Shown: positions 46,862-59,876, numbered from the stretch's first letter. The stretch: DNA of 64,000 bases from Bedellia somnulentella (GCA_963576735.1 OY755171.1:14694001-14758000); one strand, 5' to 3'. The notes: a model not told the origin generated them from the letters alone. Program-made: numbers and translations.

Positions 46862-48625
46862 ATTCATCATCATCATCATCAGCCTTTAGACGTCCACTGC
46901 TGGACATAGGCTTCCCCCAATGATCTCCACAACGACCGGTCCTGTGCTGCCCTCATCCATCGGCTTCCCGCGACCTTGACCAAGTCGTCGGCCCACCTTG
47001 TGGAAAGCCTACCCACACTACGTCGTGCTGTACATGGCCGCCACTCCAGAACCTTCGACCCCCAACGGCCGTCGGTTCTGTGTGCAATGTGCCCTGCTCA
47101 TTGCCACTTCAGTTTCGCAATTCTTCGGGCTTTGTCAGTGACCCCGGTTCTTCTACGGATCTCTTCGTTGCGGATTCGATCGCGTAGTAAAACTCCTAAC
47201 ATAGCCCTTTCCATTACCCTTTGGGTGACTCGGAGCCGTCTAATGACGCCCATTGTAAGAGGCCACGTCTCTGTGCTGTAGGTCATGACTGGCAACACAC
47301 ATTGGTCAAAGACCTTTGTCTTGAGACTCTGCGGAATTTTAGACGAGAAGATATGGCGCAGCTTCCCGAACGCTGCCCAGCCGAGTTGGATTCGACGGTT
47401 GACCTCATTATCGAAGTTGGCTCTACCTAACCGAATGGTTTGTCCCAGGTATATATATTGGTCAACAACTTCGAGCGTAGAGTCTCCAAGTTCAGCGGGA
47501 GTGGGTACAACATGACTATTCGACATTATTTTTATCTTATTTATGTTCATCTTAAGACCCACTCTCTCAGACACTCTACTGAGATTATTGAGCACTTTAC
47601 TCAAATCCTCCGTGGTTTCAGCCATAACTACAATATCATCAGCAGATCGAAGATGTGTGATGTAGATACTCACCTTTGATGTTGTCCTAGTCCAGAAGCT
47701 TAAAGACATCTTCCAATGCAGCAGTGAACAGTTTCGGAGAAATCACATCTCCCCGTCTCACTCCTCGCTGCAGTTGGATAGGATTCGTGTTCTGGTCCTG
47801 AAGTCGGACCGACAGAGTGGCGTTTTCATACAAACACTTTAACACCTCGATGTACCTGTAGTCAATATGGCACCTCTGCAAAGATTCAAGTGTAGCCCAT
47901 CGTTCCATCACGTCATCGTCACGAGCCCTAGAACTTATGGCAGATTATACTTCTCGGTCTTCTGTATAATCTGGCGTAGGGTATGGATATGTTCTATGGT
48001 ACCAAAGCCTTTTCGGAAACCGGCTTGTTTGGGAGGCTGAAAGTCGTCACACCCCCGAGAAAGACGATTCGTAATGACCCTCAAAAACAGTTTGTAGACA
48101 TTGCTCAGAAGCGATATAAGTCCGTAATTCTTTAATAGGGTATTATCACCCTTCTAAAAGAACAGCACCACCACACTCCTGTTCCATATCTCAGGCGTGG
48201 ATACCGTGTGTAGAACAGTATAAAATAACTTTTGAAGGGCCTTAAGGATCGGTTTTCCACTCGCCTTCAAAAGCTCTGCCGTACTTCCGTCCTCACCCGC
48301 TGCCTTGTTGTTTTTCAACTGTTTGAGAGCCATATTAATCTCGTAGAGGCTGACATCCGGGATATCTTCGGTATAGTGTCGGGTTAATCTGGCTCTTGGG
48401 TCTCTCGCCAGTTTAGTAGCAGGTCTTTGCGCTGACGTGTACAACTGCCCATAAAACTTTTCGAATTCTCTCAGAACCTCCGGCTTGGAAGATAAAATTC
48501 TGCCATCATCAGTCTGAGCAATATGTTAAAAAACCGTAGAGTTTGGATCGCATTTCACAGATCGCCCTATTCTACTATCTAGCCAAGCGTGGATGATAAA
48601 ATCGTGAAACGTTGACGATGTAATG
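46862..48625 (-). pseudogene. RTE-like LINE, 5'-truncated and frameshifted
   Basis: Minus-strand frames: 48444-48154 (INMALKQLKNNKAAGEDG), a degenerate stretch with QAGFRKGFGTIEHIHTLR, 47911-47687 (LQRGVRRGDVISPKLFTAALED) and 47709-47098 (LRSADDIVVMAETTEDL). These are reverse-transcriptase motifs; the usual FADD is SADD here and the motif A region is lost. The 3' end has (TGA)n at 46862-46880 (plus-strand atcatcatcatc). Inactive. Confidence 0.8.
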
Positions 48626-49095
48626 ATCTGGTCAAATTAAGTTGGCCACATCATGAAATGTGACTATTTCATGAAATGATCGATCATTTCACGATGTGTT
48701 CAAATCTACGATATGGCCACGACATAATACATTATTTACCTATAAGCAACAAAAGAGCAAGTACAAAAAGATTGATAAATATGAATAAATACGTATACTT
48801 TTAATACTTCCTTTAAAGTAACTCCCCGCGGATATTTTTATTCTACTTATTTTCAAACACTTTATAGTTTTTTTATTATATGTCAATGATTTATTAGTTG
48901 ACCCGCGCAACTTTGCCTGCGTGACTTAAGACCTAATTTCTATAATTCAGGCGTGATTGAATACCAATCAAGCTAAGTCCAGAATTGAAGAAAAAACATA
49001 TTATCTTATAACCCCATATTTCCCCTATAGGGAAATGGGCATTCCAGGAGTTACTTTTCAGATGCTTATTGATATCATTAAAGGATTCCTTACTA

Positions 49096-49463
49096 ATAAA
49101 TAAAGGAAAGAAAAATTTCGACACAGGCGGGAATCGAACCCGCGACCTCAGGTATACGCCCCCGTCGCTCTGCCAATTGAGCTACCGTGTCAATGGCTGC
49201 CAGCGCGGAGCGGAGCGGAGTGGAGCGGATTCGGAGGTGGGAAACGCAAACACTACTTAAACGAGTAAAAGAAATAAAGGATAGAAGAATTTCGCGCTGG
49301 CAGCCATTGACACGTTAGCTCAATTGGCAGAGCGACGGGGGCGTATACCTGAGATCGCGGGTCAGATTCCCGCCTGTGTCGAAATATTTCTTTCCTTTAT
49401 TTATTCTTTATTTATTAGTAATAATGCCCACATGAGGTTTTCATGAACAAAAAGATTTAAATT
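49096..49463 (+). mobile_element. Fold-back retroposon S3, long copy with two inverted tRNA-like modules
   Basis: 368 bases flanked by aggattccttacta at 49082-49095 and 49464-49477, a 14-bp target duplication. Arms of about 120 bases (49096-49207 and 49293-49412) are inverted copies. Each holds a 72-nt tRNA-like unit: minus 49191-49120, where the acceptor GACACGG pairs with CTGTGTC, the D arm is GCTC..GAGC and the T arm GCGGG..CCCGC; and plus 49309-49380. The anticodon stem is poor. The spacer is GAGCG-rich. The tail (cccacatgaggttttcatga) follows the right arm. Confidence 0.85.
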
Positions 49464-49819
49464 AGGATTCCTTACTAAATTTTGAGTTTAAAACTTACAG
49501 ACACAGAAAAGAGACAATTTGTGTTCAAAATGCCAATTCGCCAACACAACTTCGCTGCTAATTATTACTCGCCCATGCGCAACAGCCAGGTGATGCAAAA
49601 TGCTACATCGTAGACAGGGACCGGATGAACGGTTAAATTTTAAAATCCCTAAAACGACTACTCTCTTCAAATGGCCACCAAATCTTAAGCCTCTGTGCTT
49701 GCATTTCCGTTCATTAGAGCAACTCTATCGAAAGGAAAAGCCCAATTAAATAAATGAAGATTAAGGAAAACCGTAAATATAGACGCGCTGAAGCACATTT
49801 TTGAAAAATGTACATTCAT

Positions 49820-50058
49820 ATATATATACGGTTATAAATCCCTAAAAGGGGTAGCCAGAGCTTTGGAATAAAAAATTCCTCAGCCATATTTGGAAATTGA
49901 GTGGGGTAAATATTGTAATTATAAATAATTATTGGTGATGGGTCTCCAACCACATCACCCAAAAATCACTTAATAAGCCCCTATACCCTTAGTCGCCTCT
50001 TGCGATCAACCACGGGTAGAAATGGGGTAGTGCTATTCTAAGCCGAAACTACACAGCT
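49820..50058 (-). mobile_element. S1 copy
   Basis: Minus strand, near full length (cggttataaatccctaaaag to gccgaaactacacagc). Confidence 0.8.
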
Positions 50059-50689
50059 TTTTCAGAAAATGTGGTATTTTTAAGAAAATGGTTTAAATAT
50101 AATGGTGAATAATACAATAATAATAGAATTGAACAACTATCCGCGGTACAACTCACAAAATAATTTACACTAACATTTATTATTATTAACACTTCTTACT
50201 TACTATACTCACTCAATACCCCAGAAAAAGAAGCGATTTTACTACTATCATTAGCGAGTCTTGTCTTTAACTGAGGCGTCGCGCCATCTTGAAACTTTAT
50301 TCGTCCATTTCGATTTGCACATGCGCAGTCACGCTTCTCTACTTGTTGAATCTGGATTCATTCATTCTTTGCGATACTACGCAGTAAGAATACTATGCCT
50401 TGAGATATAATGTTAGACCTTATTGATTATCTCAAACAAAGATGGAGAAATTAGGTACCTACGTACAAAAACTAGCTTATAAGAAGTAGCATAATGTTGT
50501 AGCACAGACAAAAGAGAAAAGTACATCAAATATTGTGTGCTAGCGCAAACTCCGTATATCACTGAGAGATTGTCAGAGGAGCTTACTTCTCTGAAAAATG
50601 CAATATTACTCTTCCAAATTATATCTATAGGATATATTACTATCAATCAAAATACTTACGTACCAATTGTACTCATGACTATAGATTAG

Positions 50690-50876
50690 TCAAAAGAGTA
50701 GTCAGAGCTTCTGGAATTGATATATTGTAGCAACTTTCAAAAGTTGAATAAGGAAAATAAAGGCAAAAAAAATTGCAAAATAAAGGGAGTATATCTGATA
50801 AGAAAACTCTATCGCTTCTTAAGACTTTCGCAGGAATAAATGGGTTAGTGCTCTTCTTAGCCCACACTACACCGCT
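50690..50876 (-). mobile_element. Degenerate S1 copy
   Basis: Only patches match (gtagtcagagcttctgg, ggaataaatgggttagtgct, cccacactacaccgc), with an internal deletion. Confidence 0.5.
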
Positions 50877-51631
50877 ATCAATAAGAATTTTAGTTATTTT
50901 TTTACCGTTTTTGCACAAAATAAAGTTTATTTGTCAATTAATACTTCAAAAAAAATTATTTACTTCGTCTTCTTTTATTGGCTTGTTACCATTTTAAAAT
51001 CGTCATTCATACAACGAGAATGACACGAAAGCTCATATTGACATTATTATACAAATTTATTTTTATTTTAATACGTCAGAGGCATTTGACACCTTCTGGG
51101 ATAAAAATGCTACGTCCTTGCTAGATAGGTATATAGATGTATAAATTGTATAGAATCTTTGAGTTTTTTAATTTAATTATGTTGTATTCTTAAAGAATCC
51201 CAAACAAAACAGTTTTTTCTTTCATCCCCTTTCCTCGATGAAATCTTATATCAGTAGAATAATTTGGTATTTCCAAGTAAATAAATACGTTAAATTTGAA
51301 GTAATCGATCAATACGCGCAGAAGGCTGCGCGGCTTAGTGCGCTCTCCCCACACCCTCGCCGCTTTTGTCATCCACTTCACCCCTGGCTCGTATTGCAAT
51401 ATTATTTTTTTATGAAAATTTATAAATATCTTTGTCTTACGGAACAAAAGAAAATATAGAAATTGATAGAAAATTAATCAAGTCCGAATTATTATGCAGC
51501 TACACATCAAATTTTATGTTACATTCCTTTTAAAGTAAATATTATATTTTAATATTATAACATAATTTAAGTACAAAATATATGTAAAAGATATGTATAT
51601 AATAAACATAGTATTAATATATATTACATAC

Positions 51632-51760
51632 CGCCCGCTTTCCAAGTATTTACAGTTTGCACTAAAACAACGTCCAAAACACTATCACCGCTGCTGGCTA
51701 GCGTAGCAGGAAAACGACTACGAAATGTCGTAGCAACTGATTTATACCAATATTCTACAG
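51632..51760 (-). promoter_or_regulatory. Candidate LRP4 promoter and non-coding first exon
   Basis: The minus strand has an insect initiator-like TCAGTT near 51740, a moderately GC-rich stretch free of repeats, and a consensus donor GTATGT right after 51632 (gcgggcg/gtatgtaat). An acceptor lies at 46045 upstream of the LRP4 ATG. This is inference only. Confidence 0.3.
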
Positions 51761-52057
51761 ATTTTGTAGCAACACAGTCTGAAATCACTAATTTTATTTC
51801 ATGGATTTAAGTATAGTTTGTGTTCACTTGAAAGCATGTCTTGCCAGTAGCACGGTTCTCGCGCAACTGCCTTGGTACAGAGATGGGAAATAGTGATGTT
51901 GATCAATTTATTCCTTTATCGATACAGTATTATTTAAGTTATTTTGAGTAAATGCTCATTGAAGCGAATCACATGAGGCAACTTTTGAGGCAAGGAATGC
52001 TTAATACCGATCGGGTGTTAAACTTTGGGATAAGCAGGCTTTTATGTTTTCATACAC

Positions 52058-52282
52058 ACATATACTTACTACTATAAATCCCTAGAAGGAGTAGCCGAAC
52101 TCCAGAATAAGAAATTTCTCAGCCACTTTTGGTAGTTCAGTAAGGAAAATGTTGTTAAATGTAAAGGTTATTGGCGATTGGTCTCCAACCGCATCGCCGC
52201 AAAAAACACTTAAAAAGCCCCAATACCCATAGTCACCTTTTTCGAACTGGGGTAGTGCTATTCGAAGTCGAAATTACATATA
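52058..52282 (-). mobile_element. S1 copy, diverged
   Basis: Minus strand from ctactataaatccctagaag to tcgaagtcgaaattac. Confidence 0.7.
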
Positions 52283-52950
52283 GATATATCGAAACTATAT
52301 ATAGATTATAACACACTTAAATTAGCCTCATAAAATCTAAATATCTTAAATTAGCTTCATAAAACCACATGCTAGGCCCATCCCTATTCTAACATCCGCC
52401 CCCATCTCCGCCCTGCCCCGGGGCCGTCTGCCTTTTCATCAATGAATGAAATCTATCCTTAAATAGGTTTCTATATATAATATTTATTTTTATTTTTGAG
52501 GCTTATTAACAAACACCCAAGTCTAACACAAACTACGAGTAAATTTTCCTCGTTATTCCGTTAAGAATTCTTTGCCTAATAAGCTATTTCATTTTGTTTA
52601 GCAAATGGAGATATATACCCTTTTTTATATTCTTATTGTCCTGACTGAATAAGACTGTAAGGTTGTAGAGTATTTAAAAAGTTCTGACTGATTGATCGAT
52701 TTAGACTGATGATATTAAGACTCAAATACACAAAGATGAATATACTTGCTTACTTACTAGGTTATACATATATATTTGTCTCTCCGCTACAAGATAAAGA
52801 TTCATACCTAAAAGAAGTTCCACTTTTTAAAATGGGTTTTTTAGGTTATCTGGACCTAAATAAAACTAGGGTGCCCATACAAACTCAGTTATTGGAGGAT
52901 GCAAGCAGAATATAAGGTATAAAAAAAAACATTATCGCAACAAGTATGTA
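52283..52950. other. AT-rich spacer
   Basis: A 68-codon plus frame (52709-52915) has no recognisable features. A short CCCCGCCC-rich patch lies at 52395-52435. Confidence 0.4.
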
Positions 52951-52954
52951 TCTT

Positions 52955-53042
52955 TCAGCATAGGACCGGTCTTTGTGGAGATCATTGGGGGAGGCGTATG
53001 TCCAGCAGTGGACGTCTATAGGCTGATGATGATGATGATGAT
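52955..53042 (+). mobile_element. 3'-terminal fragment of the RTE-like LINE
   Basis: ggagatcattgggggaggcg..ccagcagtggacgtctatag followed by (GAT)n is the same 3' end as the 46862-48625 LINE, truncated to the last ~85 bases. Confidence 0.75.
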
Positions 53043-53202
53043 GTATCTTTTATTTTTTACACGAAATTCGGTACATCATATCACCTAGTTTCCAAAATAC
53101 GTGGACAGAAACCAAACCTACTTTCGTGATTTACTTATATTGTGTAGTATATATATACAGATTGTTATACTAATTCATGGGATAGCTGAGATTTCCATAT
53201 TT

Positions 53203-53550
53203 TTAGGATTCCGTACCTTAAAAGAAAAAAAGCGGAACCCTTATAGGATCACTTTGTTGTCCGTCCGTCCGGCCGTTCGTCCGTTTGTCAAGACCATTTT
53301 TCTCACGAACGCGTGGAATTATCAAACTGAAATCTATATAATACTCAGGTCTACTGTCCCTGGAAGCTGTAAAAAATCAAACTCCTAAGCCAACGCAATC
53401 AAAAGATACAACCATTTAGGATTACAACCATCCACAAATTTTTCATTTAGGCCTCAAATTTCCACAAAATGTTGGTGGGACCATCACTAAACTGACATGG
53501 CTGATAAAATTAAGGTAGGGTTCCATGTTTGTAAAATAAAATCACATTTC
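53203..53550 (+). mobile_element. Dispersed element related to 18350-19080
   Basis: Starts ggattccgtaccttaaaag, has gtccgtccgtccggccg, and ends aggtagggttccatg. Same family layout as 18350-19080. Confidence 0.5.
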
Positions 53551-53587
53551 TGTAAATCGCACAAGTTTTTTGCCCAAAAGAGAATAC

Positions 53588-53810
53588 AAACATATACTCG
53601 CGGATAAAAACCCCAGAAGGGGTAGCCAGAGCTGAGGAAAGAGAAATACCTCGGCCACTTTAAGAAGTTTAGTGGGGGAAAGATTTTTGAAATAAAGGCT
53701 ATTGCTGATGAGTCTCCCTGAACCGCGTCGTCCAAAACCCCTTAAAAAGCCCCAATACACCCATGGATAGAAATGGGGTAGTGCTATTCTAAGTCGACAC
53801 TACACAGCAA
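53588..53810 (-). mobile_element. S1 copy
   Basis: Minus strand, complete except for loss of the variable part before the 5' end. Confidence 0.75.
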
Positions 53811-54004
53811 TATACATATTTAAAGAAATTAATAAGCTTTCATTTAAAAATACTTCTGCAATAAAATTTAGGTAAACATAAAAAAATGTCAAAATCATCA
53901 AACTTTTGAGACAGTGCAAAAACAGGAGGTGTACATTTTTTTGAACACATTAAAAAAACAACCTTTTCTGACATCTATAATAAAATGAATGAAGTTTTAC
54001 GGTT

Positions 54005-55390
54005 TTAATTCAAATTCAAATTCATTTTATTTGCTATTTAGACACGGTACATTTGATGACACAACACAATTAAATAATTTTGGTTTCACATGTCTAACCT
54101 TTGCAGGCATGCAAATTCATAACATAATTAAAAAAAATATATAATTTAAAATTTATTACCTAATGTATAATTAATAATTTAATATCATATTAATATCAAA
54201 ATATCGTTCATTAATGATTACACAACACTATTAAAAAAATCCTTCATATCATAAAAGCAGCTTTGAACCAACCACTCTTTTAGTTTATACTTTAAACGAT
54301 TTAATTGACAGCTCTTCAAGTCATCTGGGATGTTATTAAAAATTTTAGTGAGCATCACTCGACAACATTTATTTCCCAAACTTGAATGTGAAAATGGCAC
54401 TTCAATATTGTGCGGATATTTCTGCCGTAGTCTACTTCCCTCCTGATACATGGCTTTAAAACTTGAAATATTTTGTCGTACATATAAACATGATTCATAT
54501 ATATATATGGAAGTTAATGTCATTAGTTTTAATTCTTTAAAATAAGGTCTACAAGACTCTTGTGGGTCTATACCACAAATAGCACGTATGCATCGCTTTT
54601 GTAAAACAAATAGTTTGGGTATGTGAACAGAATTACCCCACACGATTATTCCGTACCTCAGGGCCGCTGCAACGTATCCATGGTATGCAACTAATGCTGT
54701 TTGGCGATTTACAGACACAGCTAAGTTATATAATACATATACAAATCTGTTAATTTTATTAAAAACATGTTCTATTTGTGGTTTCCATGTTAATTGCGAA
54801 TCTATATTAATACCTAAAAAAGTCACTACATTCGTTTCACGAATTTGTTGCCCCTCATATTCAATTTTGAGATTTGGTAAATAATTAACTCTATTATAAA
54901 AGGGTATGAAGCAGGTTTTGTCTAAATTACAAGTTAAATTATTATATCGCATCCATTGTATTATCGAGTCAAGTGTTGCATTGATGTCATGTTCAAATTG
55001 AATGTCAGGATCTAATCTTAAAACTATAGAAATATCGTCAGCAAATATTGTGCATGAATGCCTTGTCGCGTTTGGGAGGTCATTAATGTATATTAAAAAC
55101 AATAGGGGCCCTAAGACACTACCTTGAGGAATTCCCACTGGATTATGCTCTAAATTTGATTTATATTGCGTAATTTCAGACGCTTGATTTAATTTTTCCG
55201 TTACTACATATTGATATCGGTTTTCTAAATACGTGTCTATTAAATTAAGCGCTGGTCCTCTTATACCATACTTTTCACATTTTAATAATAATATAGATTT
55301 CTCTACATTTTCAAACGCTTTTTTCATGTGTTTCAAACTGTAAATATTCCATGCGTAGAGAATGGCACTAAGTGTTCTGATAAATTCCAA
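54005..55390 (-). pseudogene. Jockey/CR1-type LINE reverse transcriptase, 5'-truncated, long open frame
   Basis: A 390-codon uninterrupted frame (55390-54218) with motifs GIPQGSVLGPLLFLIYINDLP (finger/palm) and FADD (catalytic, in CTIFADDISIVL), then KTCFIPF and VVTFLGINIDSQLTWKPQI, and the C-terminal thumb. The 3' end at 54005 has TTTGAA repeats. The upstream motif A, usually D-x-x-KAFD, reads HMKKAFEN, so the first catalytic aspartate is lost, and the endonuclease is absent. A fairly recent 5'-truncated copy, not active. Confidence 0.8.
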
Positions 55391-55771
55391 CAGAGTTCGC
55401 TCTTCGATACATCTGCCTTAGTGTACCCTTTTATATAACTTTTAACCGAAAACGTTAGAATCACCTACTAGAGGTCGTTTGGTGTAAGAATTTTGATTAT
55501 ATACATTTAGAATGACTAAAAAAGGCGTCCCACGACTACGACACGTAGAGACATAGTGAGCCGCGAACTAGAAACAAATGGAATTCGGGTCTGAGCTCAA
55601 AATCGGTTCCACTCAATGAGAGTAGTTTTTGACCTTTGTCCAAAACACTACTGCACCCGCTTATCAAAGTGTGCAAAGTGAAAAGTTGAAGGTGTATCGT
55701 ATCAGTAAATAGAAAATTCTAACCCCTGAATAAACCAATTATTACAATATCATTCTGGTTAAAATAACATA

Positions 55772-55940
55772 GATACATGCATATACTCACGGCTATAAAT
55801 CCATGGAAGGGGTAGCCAGAGCTTCAGAATAAGACATTTTTAGCCTCGTTTGGAAGTTAAGAGGTGAAAAGATTGTAAAACAAAGGTTTTTGGTGATAGA
55901 TCTCCAACCACATCGCCCAACGCGACACTACACCGCTAAT
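55772..55940 (-). mobile_element. S1 copy with internal deletion
   Basis: Minus strand: tactcacggctataaatcca, then a jump from cacatcgccca to cgcgacactacaccgc, missing about 80 bases. Confidence 0.7.
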
Positions 55941-56490
55941 TTTTATTTTAAATAAATATCTTAAAAACGACATATAACTAAGAGTAAATATTTTTTGAAC
56001 GGAGGCACCAATTTATTTCTAATTTTAGGTTGATACCTGAATAAATAAAATATAGATGCCAGCGGGAAAGATTCCGAGTCATTCGAATAGAATAAAAAGT
56101 AACATTTTATATTACTTTACTTTGTCATCCTTTCCACGCTTAGTTATTTAAAATTTCGATTACCCTTTGCTACTTATTAATTTCCTCATCAATCGAGCTT
56201 TGATCATGGTTAAAGCTTTTCGATTTACTTAATGAATATATTTAAAAATGCTTGAAAATATATTTTTGCCGTAAACACTTGTGTCACAGAGTAGTAGCTT
56301 AAACTTCTATAAGTGAATAGTTCAATGATTCAATTTTTTCTCTTTTGTTATTATATTATTTATTATTATAATTATTCTTCTCTACTTGTATTACAACCTT
56401 GAGTTAAGGATAAGTGAAAAAAATAAGCACCCTTGCTATGTTTGCGCCCATTCATGGATTCAATTATGTAATTATATGTGTACCTATTAA

Positions 56491-56609
56491 TCTATACTTA
56501 TAATAAATCTGTAGAGAGGTCAATTCTGTACATGAAATATATTTTCAAAATAACTATCAGGTGGTGATTAGTAATCGATACTGATGCCAAAAATGCAATC
56601 AGTAAAATT

Positions 56610-56675
<66 letters not shown>

Positions 56676-57492
56676 GGTTTGTATGTTCCTTATGGAAACA
56701 AAAACTACTAGACGGATTTTAACGAAACTTGGTACAATTATTCTCCATACTCCTGGGCAGGTTTTTGTATACTTTCCAGCAGAGTAATAAAGGGGAATTT
56801 TGGGGAATTTTGGGAAAACGGGAGAAGTTACTACATTTTTAAGCTTCCGTCGCGTGTGCAGCCTTAATGGTTAAACTTACATAGAAATCATGTATCACGA
56901 AAATATTCTTCATAAAATTATCTAAAAAAAAATCCTCAACAGTTTATGTCTATCTTTTACGGTTGACTCACAATAACACGTGTAATTCCTGATAGCTTAG
57001 CAGTTCGGAACACTCTGATTATATTTGTTTACTCTTACGTTTGTAAACCTCTCACTCATCCCTAATTTAAAAAAGGTAACATTATTACCTATTCAATAAA
57101 AAAAGAATCATAGAAATCGGTAGAGAAACACCGAAATTATACATAAAATAAGCCATCGCGCCCGTGACCAAAACCGAATCGTTACTAATTTACATATAAC
57201 ATACTGGATGGCGCCAGTAGTTGCATCCTACAACACGTAATGATTTATTTTTTAGATTGTTATAAATACTTCATAGCGTTTTATTCCCAAATTTGCTATT
57301 AAACGGAAATACTGAACCGTTCATTAAAGCGCATTAAAAATCACCAAACTACACTGTTTAGGGAGTGCTATAAATTTAATAAAATGAAAACATTGCGCTG
57401 AATTTCACAATGCTTGAGCAGTGACTAAAGAAAGAAACCTCAGATATTTAAAAAAACAACGCTACCCGTGCGAAGCTGGGACGATCCACTAG
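56491..57492 (+). mobile_element. Helitron-like element, 1002 bp
   Basis: Inserted between A (56490) and T (57493). Starts tctatacttataataaatct, ends with a hairpin (cccgtgcgaagctggg) and acgatccactag. It holds a long (TCTG)n run at 56613-56673. No Rep/helicase, so non-autonomous. An inverted close relative lies at 61278-62256. Confidence 0.8.
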
Positions 57493-57899
57493 TTAAATAA
57501 ATAAATTTGTATAAGCAAATTATACTGGCGAAAATAAAACTTCAGATAAGTATAATTAAATTGTTTATTATTATTTTTTACACCAGCAGTAACAACTCTA
57601 TTAACTTATTGCTTTTAAGACTTTTTTTATATATGTACAAGAAAAACCATAGTTTTCTTTCTGAATATATTGTGTAATTTTTAATTAGATACTTCCTATA
57701 ATAAATTTATCATACAGTAATTTCCTAAACATCCATTTCGTTTTACTATATGATTTTTGGTAAAAGTTTAGACCAACTAAGCGATATAAAGAAAATGCTC
57801 GTAATACTAAATTGGAATTAGTTTGAAAGTACACCTTGGATTGACAGTAAGACAAGATCAATATTACTTGAAACTATACATTCGTTTGACCCAACTTAA

Positions 57900-58230
57900 C
57901 TCAATATTCACGCCATATATACCCGCAGAAGTACTAATACTTCAGTACATCAGTTAGTTTTTTTCACTTGATACAGTTTTCAGTTTACAGTCACTAAATG
58001 GGGGAGACATGCCTATCTCTGCTTTGTACCTAAAACTGTCAGATAACTACGCACAACTCAGGCATGTAGGTGTCCTTAGGATGTTGTCCCTCACGACAAA
58101 CAATTTGACAGATTAATCACATTTATGACTTAAGAGAACACATATTAGTATAGGCCCGACTACAGATTCGTAAGTACGTTTCTAACATTAGAAGCAGTGG
58201 TCTTCCCACTAAGCTGTCTAGGTTCAAATG
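57900..58230 (-). mobile_element. Old S2 SINE copy
   Basis: The order of words on the minus strand follows S2 (cgccatatatacccgcag, gaagtactaatacttc, aggcatgtaggtgtcc, aggcccgactacagattcg) but with heavy divergence. Confidence 0.55.
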
Positions 58231-58735
58231 TGCTTCATATCTAGATTTCCTAGTAAGTCTTTACTGAACCTACATCATTTGGAATGACCTGCTAATTTGT
58301 TCTTCTTTAGAAAATTTGTCAGCGAAATGAACGAAACCCTAATTTTCGATGACTTTGACTTGTGGTTGTATTGAGCACTTCAATTATGTTCTGAGGGTTT
58401 TGATTACGAAATTAAACTACCTTTTATTTTATTAATATAAAATAAAAAATAGATTTAATACATTTGCCGATTTTTAAGAGGATTGTGATGGACTGAAAGC
58501 TGTTTGAATATTACCAAGAAATCAAATCTATTTAACTTCACTTATAAAAGCAGCAACCGCCGTCATGCGATAAATCTATATTGTAAATCTAGTAAGCCAA
58601 TACCCGCTTTTAGTTCTAGAAATAACGTTACGGGAGGAATTTTTTCCCGCCTACAAAAACTTTTGAAAACAGAAATATTTTTGTGTCATTCGATTTAGAA
58701 CATTCTAATACATGAAAGACCGGTTCTTTTCCTAA

Positions 58736-59104
58736 GTGATAACCAAATTAGGATGTTATATAAAGAATATATATAAGCGCTGCATAAAAACCTATACATG
58801 GAGTAGAGCCCTCTATGGCTGCAAATCGTGGACAATGGCGCAGGAAGACAGGGAGAGATTTGATACTTTCGAAATGTGGTGCTGGAGAAGGATAGAGAAA
58901 ATAATCTGGACGGAAATGGTAACCAATGAAGAAATACTGGAAAGGGGAAAGGAAAAGAGACAGCTGATGAGAATTATTAAAGACAGACGAGGCAAAATGA
59001 TGGACCACTTGCAAAAACACGACCCAATTTGTTGTGGTGTTCATTCAAATTCTTTTGGAGATTTTAATAAAGGGTTTTTATTCGAAATTGTCACTAATAA
59101 ATAA
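58736..59104 (+). pseudogene. RTE-like LINE C-terminal fragment
   Basis: 122 codons with RALYGCKSWTMAQEDRERFD and FEMWCWRRIEKIIWTEMVTN, the conserved region after the reverse transcriptase in RTE/CR1-like LINEs. No catalytic part. Confidence 0.7.
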
Positions 59105-59876
59105 AATTTATATAATGATTTAACATAATTATAATAACATTAAATTTGCGTGTTTGTGCTATTCTAAGCTTAGTTTCTTTATATTTGGTTTTTAATAATC
59201 AACCGCATTTATTAAATATTTTAAATGAACTTGCTTGCTTATGAGAATTTATTTCATTTAAATGTAAAAGATGTATTTTTTAAATATTAATTCAGTAAAA
59301 GAAAAACAGTAAAAATAAATACAAATTCACGTACCAATGAAAATCGGTAACACTATTTCGTATTGACTCCATATCAATTATTAGGTGTCATAAATATATA
59401 AAATAATCACTTAATGTTAGATTATGTAGTGATTTCTTTTTTATAAAATAATTTTTAGTACATTAATATGGCAGTTTTTTATATTACTACTTTAAGCTTT
59501 GGCATGTATTTATATATCTTTATTTGTACATTATAACTAAATTTTCAGAAACATGAAATTACTTATTTTTAGCAAGTCAATTAATAAAACATTACACGAA
59601 CATTAAAATACGCAACTATTTTACCAATGCTTATAAAGGAATTCATTACGTTCCATATATATAAACTTGACTACTTATTAAAAATACATAATGATCATTT
59701 ATACATATATTAGTGTTTTCCTGGTGGTTCTTTACTTTTAATTACCGGTTTAATGTATACCAGTATGATATCTACAATTTAAGACTTTGTTTTCCTCAAT
59801 TAATTTTCAGAAAACCACGAAAACTTACATGAATGATCAAAATTTCATTGTAATATATTTAATAAGAAACTGCTCG

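Noticed and set aside
49120..49191. Functional tRNA gene
   Set aside because: The acceptor, D and T arms fit, but the anticodon stem is poor and the loop has 8 bases; an inverted copy and the tail mark it as part of a retroposon.
56584..56787. Small protein with repeated LSVC residues
   Set aside because: It is the translation of the (TCTG)n microsatellite in a Helitron.
58504..58698. 64-codon frame as a gene
   Set aside because: No domain, no splice support and no codon pattern unlike the surrounding AT-rich DNA.
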